DNA of 64,000 bases from JBFHFS01 sp041583495 (GTDB taxonomy: Bacteria; Bacteroidota; Bacteroidia; Bacteroidales; Marinilabiliaceae), in the NCBI GenBank assembly GCA_041583495.1, contig JBFHFS010000027.1, positions 1-64,000 on the forward strand, in the 5' to 3' direction. The notes under the pieces were generated by a model that saw only the letters and a program-made list of their open reading frames with translations, did no database searches and was not told the DNA's origin. The position numbers were made by a program, and so were the translations under genes. Shown piece by piece: positions 1 through 8,327 of the stretch (position 1 is the stretch's first letter; every line of letters begins with the position of its first letter).

Positions 1-263
1 CTACCAAATGAAACTGCATATTCTAGTTCCATTCTTTCTATCGGGTACTCATAATCATCAATTAAAAGTTGTATATATAATTGTCGAACTGCTTCTTCGG
101 GTGTTAGTTTTATCTCTTTTTTACGAACCAAACATTTCACATAAGGAGTGACTTTCCCTCTTATATTTTTAACAATAATTCTGTTTTCAAGATTTTGAAT
201 CTCAACCATATTGAACTGTGTCAATTTGTAGTTTGAGTCTTTTAATATTTCAGCAATATTCAT
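1..263 (-). CDS. Partial HsdR_N-type restriction/N-6 methylase family protein (N-terminal 87 residues)
   Basis: The reading frame starts at the ATG at 263 and runs off the left edge, so only the N-terminus is visible. It reads MNIAEILKDSNYKLTQF and later contains LTPEEAVRQLYIQLLIDDY, then YPIERMELEYAVSFG. The pattern of 'xPEExVRQ..., ID.YxYPxxRxxxEY.V.FG' is typical of the HSDR_N_2 domain, found at the start of type I restriction subunits and of some N-6 adenine methylases. Which of these two it is cannot be decided from the fragment. A Bacteroidota -7 box lies about 40 bases upstream, so it is probably its own transcription unit. It may be cargo of the prophage or host DNA beyond it. Confidence 0.6.
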   Translation of the reverse strand, partial: MNIAEILKDSNYKLTQFNMVEIQNLENRIIVKNIRGKVTPYVKCLVRKKEIKLTPEEAVRQLYIQLLIDDYEYPIERMELEYAVSFG

Positions 264-301
264 ATTGTTTTATGAGTTTCTTTCGAATTGAAAATATGTC
301 A

Positions 302-309
302 CAAAAGTA
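302..309 (-). promoter_or_regulatory. Putative -7 promoter element for the HsdR_N-type gene
   Basis: On the minus strand the sequence reads TACTTTTG, matching the Bacteroidota -7 consensus TAnnTTTG, 39 bases before the start codon at 263. I see no TTTG at the usual 19-21 base spacing. The rest of 264-531 shows no gene or obvious repeat. Confidence 0.35.
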
Positions 310-531
310 GCATTATCTAACACGAAATAGGAAAAACTTAAATCTTTCCTATGAGAAATTAAGGTAAAAGCTCATTCAGACCTGTCAACTAAATCCGATT
401 GACGAGCCAATAGCTTCTTGTTAAATACACAATAATAAATGGATTAAACACTCTTTCTAGACCAAAGATTTCTTAGCGCAAGAAAACAAATAGAATTACT
501 CAAGAAAGGACTTTTCCAAAACCGAACCAGG

Positions 532-1020
532 TTATTGGGGCTTCGGGTCAATCAATCCAAACCTTTTCAATGTTTTGGGCTTAATGGTCGGTGATTCTTT
601 AACAGCTCCAATTATCAATTCAAGATCTTTTTCCTTTATTGGCTCATAAGAATTGTGCCAATTAAAATCACTGTTGAATTTTTCCCTTGAAATGGTTTTG
701 ATCGAGCTACAATCTACATGACTATTATGGGATAAAAAATGGTAGTCCGATTTTTTAATTGGATAATGAAGATCCTGAAGTTGCTGTGGAAGATTAACAT
801 TTATTGTCGAATTGACAAGAAGAGCCCCGATAACACCTTCCGCATCAAAACCAATTACAACAAAAAATTTATTTCGTCCATTATCCCCTTTGTTTTTGGG
901 CATAACACCTTCTTCTCTCGAAAGATTCATCCGAAAGACATTTCCAACTTTGAGCTTTTCCTCTATTCGCCTATCTCTATCCTTTTTGCTCTTTAATAGA
1001 TCACCAAGGGAAGGGGCCAT
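532..1020 (-). CDS. Putative toxin of a Panacea-type toxin-antitoxin pair
   Basis: This 162-residue protein is encoded two bases after the stop codon of the Panacea-domain gene, so the two are co-transcribed. The N-terminal 30 residues are charged and helical. Residues about 25-110 look like a small beta-barrel: VGNVFRMNL, then FFVVIGFDAEGVIGALLVNS, then HVDCSSIKTISREKF. That layout resembles the PemK/MazF SH3-like fold, where the toxin cleaves RNA, but I do not recognise the family and no catalytic residue can be assigned with certainty. In Panacea systems the partner gene is usually the toxin, and that is the main reason for this call. An alternative is a non-toxic partner of unknown role. 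Confidence 0.45.
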   Translation of the reverse strand: MAPSLGDLLKSKKDRDRRIEEKLKVGNVFRMNLSREEGVMPKNKGDNGRNKFFVVIGFDAEGVIGALLVNSTINVNLPQQLQDLHYPIKKSDYHFLSHNSHVDCSSIKTISREKFNSDFNWHNSYEPIKEKDLELIIGAVKESPTIKPKTLKRFGLIDPKPQ

Positions 1021-1022
1021 AG

Positions 1023-1580
1023 TTAACTCAAAATAGCATCAATTTCTGATTGTTCTTGGATGTATTTTGCCAGATCATTACTTGCCCCAGCCGCTCGTGC
1101 AATACTGACAATATCCATCTTTGAAGCCGGACTTTTTTTCCATGCTTCATCCCATGCGAAATCATGAGATTTATCTGATAATTCTCTAAAAGATAAATTC
1201 CTGTTTTCTATCAGGGACTTTTTTAGACACTCAATATCAGACTTAGACAATTCGTCCAAATCAGGCATTTCTCTTTTATAAATAACATAATCCAAATCTT
1301 CCTCTCCAACAATAATAGCTCTAGCCAATTCTTCTATCTCAGGAGTTTCATATCCACTTCTTTTCCCTTGGGCCTTTTTAACTGCATCATATAACATAGA
1401 AGGGACAGGTCCATTCGGCAAAGCACAAAAAATATCATTAATTATTGGCCTTCCATAGCGAGCAAGATGGTCCTTATTTGCAAAATATAATATTTTGAAG
1501 GCACGTAAGATATCAACGCCATCAAAAGCTGCAACAACAAAAAGCAGAGCGGCTTTCATTTTCAAAACATCTTCATTCAT
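1023..1580 (-). CDS. Panacea-domain (SocA-like, DUF4065) putative antitoxin
   Basis: This 185-residue protein has a Panacea-like core at about residues 22-66, with FKILYFANKDHLARYGRPI followed by PNGPVPSMLYD. The family's usual pattern is 'LLYFAdr.hL..yGrpi..D.f.Al..GPVPs.vYD'. Panacea domains act as antitoxins for many unrelated toxins and also occur in SocA and GepA. The downstream gene begins two bases after this stop codon. A -7 box (TAACTTTG) lies about 80 bases upstream. The pair sits between the prophage terminator at 1751-1781 and the partial restriction gene, a typical place for phage-borne accessory genes. Confidence 0.75.
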   Translation of the reverse strand: MNEDVLKMKAALLFVVAAFDGVDILRAFKILYFANKDHLARYGRPIINDIFCALPNGPVPSMLYDAVKKAQGKRSGYETPEIEELARAIIVGEEDLDYVIYKREMPDLDELSKSDIECLKKSLIENRNLSFRELSDKSHDFAWDEAWKKSPASKMDIVSIARAAGASNDLAKYIQEQSEIDAILS

Positions 1581-1661
1581 AGCTATTGGTCTAAGATGTG
1601 TTTCCTATATAACAGATAGTAAGTCAAATAGTTTGATCAAGAAACATCTATTCCGGGGATG

Positions 1662-1669
1662 CAAAGTTA
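1662..1669 (-). promoter_or_regulatory. Putative -7 promoter element for the Panacea operon
   Basis: The minus strand reads TAACTTTG, a full match to TAnnTTTG. Transcription would begin near 1655 and leave a leader of about 75 bases before the ATG at 1580. No clear TTTG element is found at the usual distance upstream. Confidence 0.45.
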
Positions 1670-1750
1670 GTGTAAATATATAAATAGAATGACATAATAC
1701 AAATAACAACTAACAAATAAACAACAACCGAACCTTTTTCTCCCCCATAA

Positions 1751-1781
1751 AAAAGCCCGAAGGAAACTCCCCCGGGCTTTT
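1751..1781 (-). terminator. Rho-independent terminator closing the visible packaging operon
   Basis: Arms AAAAGCCCG (1751-1759) and CGGGCTTTT (1773-1781) pair perfectly around a 13-base loop. A run of six T follows on the minus strand. It lies 17 bases after the stop of the 55-residue gene, so it ends the terminase-portal-MuF transcript and separates it from the Panacea operon. Confidence 0.8.
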
Positions 1782-1797
1782 ACAATCCAAAACACAA

Positions 1798-1965
1798 TTA
1801 CTCCTCTGATGGATAGCCTTCGTACCCGGGAGGAAACATTTCATCCACTTCTTTATCCATTAGTTTTTCCAGTTCTATTATCGCTTTCTCTTCAGCTGTT
1901 GGATTATTTTTCCCAGCTCTTTTGCTATCCTCCTGGGATTTGGATTGTTTTTTAGTTCTGCCCAT
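1798..1965 (-). CDS. Small acidic protein overlapping the end of the MuF gene
   Basis: This 55-residue frame starts at an ATG inside the last 88 bases of the MuF gene, in a different frame, and ends 17 bases before the terminator. It reads MGRTKKQSKSQEDSK, then a helix-like stretch AIIELEKLMDKEVDEMF, and ends GYEGYPSEE. The N-terminus is basic and the C-terminus strongly acidic. A purine-rich stretch lies near the start. The function is unknown. It could be a scaffold-like or head-assembly accessory, or a partner of the MuF C-terminal domain. A chance frame is possible, but its fit between gene and terminator supports translation. Confidence 0.5.
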   Translation of the reverse strand: MGRTKKQSKSQEDSKRAGKNNPTAEEKAIIELEKLMDKEVDEMFPPGYEGYPSEE

Positions 1966-3713
1966 GCCTCTGCAATAAATTCTTGAATATTTGTTTCAGC
2001 GTATCTGGAAAGCTCGGAGCCTATCACGCTCCTGCTCTCATTATACAAATTAATGACTTTCTTATTGGTTGTCAAGTTCAGGAGCTTATCTATCTCGTGC
2101 CCCATTTCGTGGTCAACAACAGACTTGATCCGGTTGCACCCAGTTGGATGAAATCCGGTTTTCACATTCATCTCCAAGCTACGATTGAATAGGTCAACAT
2201 CTTTTCCAAATTTTTGATTCACCGAAATCCCTTTTACCCCATCTGTATTGCACGACACCGCAAAGGTATTCCCCGGAACTCTGCCAACCTTTCTTTTTAG
2301 TTCTTTTGTAACGTACTTTTTAGCATTCTCAAAACCACGTTTTTCAACCAGGACTCTCCAATGGCTGGTGGTCATGAATTTAGAGAGGCAAATATCAACA
2401 AATGTATTATTCATCTCCTGAATGGTCCCTACAAACTGTATGTTTTTCCGTAGTTCGGGAAACTCCTGGATATGATTAAAGAGGCCTCTATTCCATTCAT
2501 TTGCCACTTCTACATTTATTCCTTTGTACGAAACTTTATCTGCCAGGTTATTTTTCATAGCCCATTCCTGGGCCTCCTTAACCGTTTTGGCTGGTTTAAA
2601 TGTTTTTGGAGGGTTTATTTTTACTTGGGGTTTTTCCGGCTTAATGTAGGCCCAATTGGATTTTACCTTTTCACGTAAAAAATAAGGAAGCGTTCCCCTC
2701 TTTTGCGCTCTGGATATCTTCTCCTTGTTCTCCCGATACCATCTTTTGAAGTTGGCAGGCATCTCTGTCACCTGGTTCCCGGTTCCCGGGGTGCCACCAT
2801 TCAAGATCTTGTTGGTTCCGGCTTCAAATTCCTCCTGGCTTTCAAAAACCGGTATCGCATGGCACTTACACTGTGGATGCCAACCTGTGAAGACATAATC
2901 TTTAGGGTAAATACCTTTCAGAACATCACATATATCGCTGAAAGGATGCCCGTTTAAAGTGTGATTATTTGAGAGCTTAATTTCCACCCCAATAATGAAA
3001 TCCATATTTTGCCAACGCTCATAATCGCTGCTCCGGTAAGACATGTTTATCTCCGTCCTAGCCAACCGCATGGCATTTTTATAGGAGGATCTATAAACAC
3101 CCTGACCAGGATGGTAGGCCCTCGCATTCTTGCTCAATTGCAGGTTTCCATGTTTATCCCGAACCCTTCTGAATAACTTCTCTGGTTTCTGCAAATACCC
3201 TCGGAGATCCTGGCTTAACTGTTGGGAAGATCTGCCCTCCCCCAGACCTATGTCAATTCCCATTTCAATCTCCTGCTGGAACTGACCCACATATTTCCAA
3301 ACCCTATCACTCAGGCCCAAGCCCCCAACCTTCCTTTTCTGGAAGGATTTCAGGGCTTCCAGGTTCCTTTTCTGAAACCTTGCTATTTGAGAAGAAGAAA
3401 GCTTGGAAGTTTTCGCCACACTTGTGACAATTGCATCATTTTTCTGTTGGGACATCTCCCACTCCGCAACCACTCCGGTCTGAATGGTAGCAAAAATTCC
3501 CTCCCCAAGGCTGTTAAACAATTTTTTTGCCCGGGTCTGAGTCTTTGGATAGTCACTAAAGGCAAAAGGTTTCTCTGCTATATCTATGGTAACCCCCAAT
3601 TGAGCGGCCTCACGGATAGCACTCACATACAGCTGATGTACCCTTTGGGTGTACTGCTCAATCCGCTTGTAATGCTCAATATTAAAGGACGGGATATCAA
3701 CTTTGATGTCCAT
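1878..3713 (-). CDS. MuF-type head morphogenesis protein with C-terminal zincin-like domain
   Basis: This 611-residue minor head protein has two parts. Residues about 100-290 are a MuF domain: ART-EIN at 218-223 and HPQCKCH at 279-285 are the usual signature, and such proteins enter the procapsid beside the portal. Residues about 380-611 are an added module containing HEMGH at 535-539, the HExxH zinc-protease motif, with a candidate third ligand Glu in QEFIAEAWAE near 578-582. MuF C-terminal extensions in temperate phages are often polymorphic effector domains, so a metallopeptidase carried in the virion is a reasonable inference. The start overlaps the portal stop by one base. The 3' end overlaps a 55-residue gene. 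Confidence 0.85.
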   Translation of the reverse strand: MDIKVDIPSFNIEHYKRIEQYTQRVHQLYVSAIREAAQLGVTIDIAEKPFAFSDYPKTQTRAKKLFNSLGEGIFATIQTGVVAEWEMSQQKNDAIVTSVAKTSKLSSSQIARFQKRNLEALKSFQKRKVGGLGLSDRVWKYVGQFQQEIEMGIDIGLGEGRSSQQLSQDLRGYLQKPEKLFRRVRDKHGNLQLSKNARAYHPGQGVYRSSYKNAMRLARTEINMSYRSSDYERWQNMDFIIGVEIKLSNNHTLNGHPFSDICDVLKGIYPKDYVFTGWHPQCKCHAIPVFESQEEFEAGTNKILNGGTPGTGNQVTEMPANFKRWYRENKEKISRAQKRGTLPYFLREKVKSNWAYIKPEKPQVKINPPKTFKPAKTVKEAQEWAMKNNLADKVSYKGINVEVANEWNRGLFNHIQEFPELRKNIQFVGTIQEMNNTFVDICLSKFMTTSHWRVLVEKRGFENAKKYVTKELKRKVGRVPGNTFAVSCNTDGVKGISVNQKFGKDVDLFNRSLEMNVKTGFHPTGCNRIKSVVDHEMGHEIDKLLNLTTNKKVINLYNESRSVIGSELSRYAETNIQEFIAEAWAELKNNPNPRRIAKELGKIIQQLKRKR

Positions 3714-5122
3714 TACCAGCCATTAATTTCCCGTTGAGAAGCTTCCTCTGCCTCCTCCTTTAAATTGCTTAACTCCTCCTCGGCATCTTGAACAAATGGG
3801 TTGTTCTTAACCGCCGTTCTCTGGCTCATCACAGCCTTCCCTCCGGTGGCCGTTGATAGAGTTTCCATGTCCTCTTTGTCATTGCGCGGGAGATATGGTT
3901 CAAAGACTGGATCAAGGTCAAGGGTTTTAACTGCTTCCTCAAGTGAAGAATCTGCAACTCTTCCGCACATGGCCTTCATCAGATTAAGCCTACGCTGGAA
4001 CATCTCTCCCAGGATCTCGATCTTATTCTCCACCTTCATGTGAGCATCCAAAAACATCAACTTCAAAGCAATGCCGGAGATGTTGCCAAGTCCTTTCACC
4101 TGGGTGAAAGAGATGTTCGGAGTCTGGGTACAGGTATGTATCAGCTCAATCAATGTTTCGATCTCCAGTTTCACACTATCGGGAGCATGTTGCCAGGATA
4201 AGTACTCTACCTTCCCGTCTTTCTCGACCTGCAACACCTTACCTTGTTCTCCTTTGGATGCAAAACCGGTTACCCGGCCATAGGTGACCACCATCGGAGA
4301 CCCGAAATAATCATTGGTGTCCCCGAAATTAGATAATAGAGTTTCTAACCTATTGATCATGACCTGAACTAAATGCCATTCCGGATAATCCTGCTGGTAA
4401 TACACCACCGGAATTTTCTTTATCGGATTGGCCTCATTGCGGGTGATAGTCACCCCATCACCAGACTTTTGATAGGTTAGGAGTTTATCAGCGGTATAAA
4501 CCTCCAATAAAGTGACAGACTTTCCTTCTACGGTAGTATTATACTTCCTTGAAAAAGCCACCAGGTCGCCATAATCATCAAATTTTGGGATAAGCGTGTT
4601 TCCATCGGATGCTTTCAACAACTTGACTTTTGGCCTTAAAACGACCCCGTTTTTGTCCCAGTATTCTTCATCCTTGGTAAAGTACCACAGCTCCGCAACC
4701 TCCGTCTCTGAGAACAATGCCCTGGCCAGCTTCCGATCGAAATAAGCCAGTTTATTATCCTTCCAAATCTTCTCAACCATGGCAAGCAACTCCGATACCT
4801 TCCCCTCTTCCGGGGCTGATTGTATCCTGACTGGATTACCCAGTGTAAACCCGATGGTCCTGTTTACAATAAGCTTTTGATAGGGGACCCCAATTCGATT
4901 GACCTCTTCAAAGGAATCAGTATAAGTGATATTCCCTTTTTCATCTTTGCCGGATGGCTTTTTCACACTCTTTTTGGGTCGAATGGATGTATCAAAGACA
5001 TCATGCTTTAAAGGATCCAGCTGCTTTTGAATGGTTTCAGCATCTACCTTTAGTGCTGTTTTGGAAGACAGTTGGGTATAAGCATCTTCAGGAGCAAGCT
5101 TTAGAATTTCCTCAATGGTCAT
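3713..5122 (-). CDS. Phage portal protein (SPP1 gp6-like)
   Basis: The portal forms the ring through which DNA enters the head and to which the tail attaches. The protein is about 469 residues from the ATG at 5122 (MTIEEILKLAPED); a TTG 18 bases earlier is less likely. Features typical of SPP1-type portals are an early RxGVPYxKLIVNRTIGFTLGNPV block, the WYFTKDEEYWDKNG region, IPVVYYQQDYPEWHLV, and the FTQVKGLGNISGIALKLMFLDAHMK crown/stem region. It lies directly between the large terminase and the MuF gene, the classical order. Confidence 0.9.
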   Translation of the reverse strand: MTIEEILKLAPEDAYTQLSSKTALKVDAETIQKQLDPLKHDVFDTSIRPKKSVKKPSGKDEKGNITYTDSFEEVNRIGVPYQKLIVNRTIGFTLGNPVRIQSAPEEGKVSELLAMVEKIWKDNKLAYFDRKLARALFSETEVAELWYFTKDEEYWDKNGVVLRPKVKLLKASDGNTLIPKFDDYGDLVAFSRKYNTTVEGKSVTLLEVYTADKLLTYQKSGDGVTITRNEANPIKKIPVVYYQQDYPEWHLVQVMINRLETLLSNFGDTNDYFGSPMVVTYGRVTGFASKGEQGKVLQVEKDGKVEYLSWQHAPDSVKLEIETLIELIHTCTQTPNISFTQVKGLGNISGIALKLMFLDAHMKVENKIEILGEMFQRRLNLMKAMCGRVADSSLEEAVKTLDLDPVFEPYLPRNDKEDMETLSTATGGKAVMSQRTAVKNNPFVQDAEEELSNLKEEAEEASQREINGW

Positions 5123-5212
5123 GGCTATTTTTGTGATCAAAATACCACAAGCCTATTGTTAGCTACGAATAAGCAACGCTCTGATATTGTACAATATTGG
5201 AATTGTAGAATA

Positions 5213-6709
5213 TCAATAAAAAATACCGGTTAGATCCTGGATATTCCCCACTGAATCATCGTGAGGATAGAAGGTATTGGCCAAGGCATCGGCGTAATCA
5301 GGAGACCGCTTTAACCTGGCTTTAATGTCTTCCTTTGGCTCGACAATTATTGAACCGTTCGACTTGAAAAGCCATTTTATCTCTGTGAGCTCTTCGGTCA
5401 GCTCGTCACAAACCGGAAGACAAGGATTGTTCTTGTTTGATGGGTTCAACCAGTCACGCATGGCCCAATAACAATAGGCTCTCATATTGTAAAACCTATA
5501 AACCCCGGTATAATCGGTAAGACCTTCGGCACTCTCCGAAAACTTTGCAGAGATGGCATTTTTAAAGCCCAACTCTTCCAACCTGGAATATACCCCGGCC
5601 CCCTCTCCTATCGTATCAATGAAAGCCTTGTTTGAAGGGTATTTTAAAAGATTCGCCAGCGCCCCAGCGACCAACATATGATCAGCCACCCCGGCAGTTC
5701 CAACAATCTCGAATTTCTCCACATAATTCTCTATCCGGTGACAAAAGATTGAATTATCCCGACCCATTCCGGCCACATCGGCCCCAATTCTGGAAGATTT
5801 ATTGGGTCGTTGTGCTTTTCTCCAATTCTCTTGGGCAATTTCAATCCACTCTATCGGGATAAGAGTATCTTCTGAGACTTTGGGGAACATCCCCCGGACC
5901 TTTACCCTGAACAAATCATTGGGCCGGTACAAACGGCCGTTAAATTCAAAGTCACCTTCTGCCTCTGTAAAGTTTAACTTTTCAATTGGCGTACACCAGG
6001 CATCAACTTTGTCTTTTACCCATTCATAATCGACCTGGCCCGGAATGATAATTTTCTTTTGCTGAACATTTGGAGAAGAAAGACTATCCAGCCGGAATTT
6101 CTTCCACCTGGGGGATTTTTGACTTTTCGCCGCGTATCCGGTCGGAGTGTTTGGGTTGAATATGATTACAAGCCGGGAGTTACCCTGAAGGTTACCTTCA
6201 ATATCATTAAAGATCTGGTCATCCATCCCTGAAGCTTCAGTAACCACAAACATCGTGTTGGCCGCATGAAACCCGGTCCACGCCTCCCGGTTGTCCTTTG
6301 AGGCTTTAAACCCGGTAAGAAACCACTCCTCAAAATCCGTCCGAATATCATAAGAAACTAATCTCCCAGGCAGGACTCTTGCTCGTTTAAACAATCTGGT
6401 AACCTCCGGGTACATGATATTTCCAATCTGCCGGTCTGTTGGAGCGGTCATTGCGACCTTGGTGTTATCGATCATTTCATCCCCTTTAAACCTTGGTGTA
6501 AGATACAGGAAACAAACACTGGCCACAGCTGCGATAAAGTCTTTTCCCCGGGCAGTACCAGAACAAACTGAGACCCTTGCCTCGGTCTGGATAGCCGAAA
6601 GGATCTTTTGCTGCTCAGGATCCAGGTTTACCTTCAAAATATCCTTGGCAAACTTATTCCAGTCTTTCCTCCATGCTTTAAAAAGATCAATTCCCTTGTC
6701 TAAAACCAT
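5213..6709 (-). CDS. Phage terminase large subunit
   Basis: This 498-residue protein is the packaging motor and nuclease. The ATPase half has a Walker A-like CSGTARGKD at 49-57, a Walker B MFVVTEASG at 153-161 and the coupling segment FNPNTPTG at 184-191. The nuclease half has IGADVAGMGRDNS with Asp311, AFIDTIGEGAG and a C-terminal DYADALANTF, which together supply the metal-binding acidic residues of an RNase H-like fold. The length is normal for TerL and the gene looks intact. It follows the small subunit by about 50 bases. Confidence 0.95.
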   Translation of the reverse strand: MVLDKGIDLFKAWRKDWNKFAKDILKVNLDPEQQKILSAIQTEARVSVCSGTARGKDFIAAVASVCFLYLTPRFKGDEMIDNTKVAMTAPTDRQIGNIMYPEVTRLFKRARVLPGRLVSYDIRTDFEEWFLTGFKASKDNREAWTGFHAANTMFVVTEASGMDDQIFNDIEGNLQGNSRLVIIFNPNTPTGYAAKSQKSPRWKKFRLDSLSSPNVQQKKIIIPGQVDYEWVKDKVDAWCTPIEKLNFTEAEGDFEFNGRLYRPNDLFRVKVRGMFPKVSEDTLIPIEWIEIAQENWRKAQRPNKSSRIGADVAGMGRDNSIFCHRIENYVEKFEIVGTAGVADHMLVAGALANLLKYPSNKAFIDTIGEGAGVYSRLEELGFKNAISAKFSESAEGLTDYTGVYRFYNMRAYCYWAMRDWLNPSNKNNPCLPVCDELTEELTEIKWLFKSNGSIIVEPKEDIKARLKRSPDYADALANTFYPHDDSVGNIQDLTGIFY

Positions 6710-6758
6710 TGATTATCACTTTTCAGATAAAGGGATAAAAGAATTAAAGGATTTCGAA

Positions 6759-7310
6759 TCATTCCCCGGAATTTTTAAGTAGTTGCATAAACAGATCCGT
6801 TCCATCCCTTCCGGTTATTTCCTGTTTCGCAGGGGCATTAAACCCTAACATATTTGAAAGGGCTTCCATGGACTTCTGTTTGTCGTAAAGCTTAATTCTG
6901 ACATATGTTTCAGTCTCTGATGGCTGTCCTTTCTTAACTTGCTTCTTAACCGTTTTGGTGGTCACCTCCTGAATACATGCCTTAGCATCTTCATCCAGTT
7001 CCTCAAAGTCTTTCAGCTTCATCCATCCATCCCTAAGCTGACCCTGTGAAGCCATAGCTATCTTCATGTGCTCTTTCACAATCATTAAAGCACTGATCCC
7101 GGCTGTCTCAGCCAGGTTATCCTTCATATCCTGAATCCGGGCCTTAATTTTAGGTTTCTTCAGGTTTTCCGCACCAATAGCATAAGCCGTTTTTGTAGCA
7201 TATCCAGCCTTTAATGCGGCCTTTGTAGCATTAAACCCGTTTGCCAAATACTCGTAGCAGAACAGCTCTTGTTTTGGAGTAAGTTTATCCTCTTTTTCAG
7301 GGCTTTTCAT
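6759..7310 (-). CDS. Phage terminase small subunit
   Basis: The 183-residue protein recognises the packaging site and regulates TerL. Its N-terminus LTPKQELFCYEYLANGFNATKAAL followed by AGYATKTAYAIGAENLKKPKIKARI is the Terminase_2 helix-turn-helix signature. A helical middle and a C-terminal segment for TerL contact follow. The ATG at 7310 is preferred over a TTG one codon earlier. It overlaps the end of the upstream hypothetical gene by 14 bases. Confidence 0.92.
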   Translation of the reverse strand: MKSPEKEDKLTPKQELFCYEYLANGFNATKAALKAGYATKTAYAIGAENLKKPKIKARIQDMKDNLAETAGISALMIVKEHMKIAMASQGQLRDGWMKLKDFEELDEDAKACIQEVTTKTVKKQVKKGQPSETETYVRIKLYDKQKSMEALSNMLGFNAPAKQEITGRDGTDLFMQLLKNSGE

Positions 7311-7722
7311 CAATCTCTAGTTTTACAGCCTGATAAATATATTCTACTTCTTCCCGGAAATCCTTGTATATCCTCATGTAATCTTTGACATTTCTTAGAT
7401 TATACGATATTACTCTTTCCCGGCATCCTACTAGTGAAGCCATCTTTGATCGTAACCCTTTCCGAAGTTTGGTTTTATACCCCTTCAAATAATCAGGATC
7501 GAACACCCGAACAAAAACAGCCACAAAAAGATCTCTGACATAGTTATTTTTGTCTTTCCCCACCTGAAGGAATGTTATACCCTTAACACAACAAAAGGTC
7601 GTAAATACAGAAAGCATTTTAAGGTTATCCATTATCGGGTTAACGGGAATAACCTCTTCTGCTATCTGAGGATATTTGTCCTTGAGCTTTACAAAAGCTG
7701 TTTTGTAATCGATTTCACCCAT
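7297..7722 (-). CDS. Hypothetical phage protein upstream of terminase
   Basis: This 141-residue protein is not recognised. The second half (LRKGLRSKMASLVGCRERVISYNLRNVKDYMRIY) looks like a helical DNA-binding region resembling a helix-turn-helix, with Arg and Lys well placed. The first half contains a hydrophobic LSVFTTFCCVKGITFL segment. It overlaps the gene before it by 8 bases and the small terminase gene by 14, so the four genes 8218 to 6759 form one tight unit. A role in control or in DNA recognition for packaging is possible but unproven. Confidence 0.6.
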   Translation of the reverse strand: MGEIDYKTAFVKLKDKYPQIAEEVIPVNPIMDNLKMLSVFTTFCCVKGITFLQVGKDKNNYVRDLFVAVFVRVFDPDYLKGYKTKLRKGLRSKMASLVGCRERVISYNLRNVKDYMRIYKDFREEVEYIYQAVKLEIDEKP

Positions 7723-7945
7723 TTTCTTGAAAATATTTGTGAATTAGTCTTTTTCTAAAATTCGAAGCCACATTATTTGATGCTATTTCAATTGCCTCTT
7801 TTAGGATCTTAAATCTCAATGGAGTTAATTTTTTGAATCGATGGTTTAATACTGAACTTACAAACCCATTGGATACTTTTAGCTTATTCGCAATTGCTTT
7901 CTGGCTTCCATGAGGCAAATTGTTCAAAATATCCAGGCTGTCCAT
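7715..7945 (-). CDS. Small helix-turn-helix protein
   Basis: The protein has 76 residues. GSQKAIANKLKVSNGFVSSVLNHRF at about 18-42 fits a helix-turn-helix with the usual A-x-x-L-x-V-S-x-x-x-V-S spacing. It is preceded by three bases and followed by an 8-base overlap. It is likely a DNA-binding regulator or recognition protein of the packaging module. The family is not recognised. Confidence 0.65.
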   Translation of the reverse strand: MDSLDILNNLPHGSQKAIANKLKVSNGFVSSVLNHRFKKLTPLRFKILKEAIEIASNNVASNFRKRLIHKYFQENG

Positions 7946-7948
7946 TAT

Positions 7949-8218
7949 TTATATGATTTCAAAAAACTTATTATTGAACGTCATTGATTCCCTGGATCTT
8001 ATTCGGCCTTCCTTTTCAAGAGCAGCCAGGGTCCTATCTACTTTTACCTGAATGTACTTCATGATCTCATTCCTGGAAACATGGTGCGGAACGATGTGTC
8101 TTTTCCGCTTCTCTTCAGTTAGATACTCCAAAATTTCGAAAATCCGTTTTTTCATTTCCGCTTGCGTTTGAACTATCATTTGCAAAAAGTTATTAAATGT
8201 TAAACTTCTGTCATTCAT
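7949..8218 (-). CDS. Small winged-helix-like phage protein
   Basis: The protein has 89 residues. The middle (HHVSRNEIMKYIQVKVDRTLAALEKEGRI) looks like a winged-helix recognition region, followed by a short beta wing ending FFEII. It is the first gene of the packaging unit. Just upstream, 8219-8384 is a divergent intergenic region. No family was recognised. Confidence 0.6.
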   Translation of the reverse strand: MNDRSLTFNNFLQMIVQTQAEMKKRIFEILEYLTEEKRKRHIVPHHVSRNEIMKYIQVKVDRTLAALEKEGRIRSRESMTFNNKFFEII

Positions 8219-8327
8219 ATCCGACCAACACCCCTCCTTTAGCGCCTTTTGGAAATTCGGCTCTGAACGTTTTACCTTAAAAGTCTAAAATTCGACTTCA
8301 AAAAAACTCTAATATTATATTTTATGC

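Noticed and set aside
1..2000. Left attachment site matching the tRNA-Thr 3' end
   Set aside because: No copy of the GGGATTCGAACCCC region or the flanking bases is present; the left end is probably outside the window.
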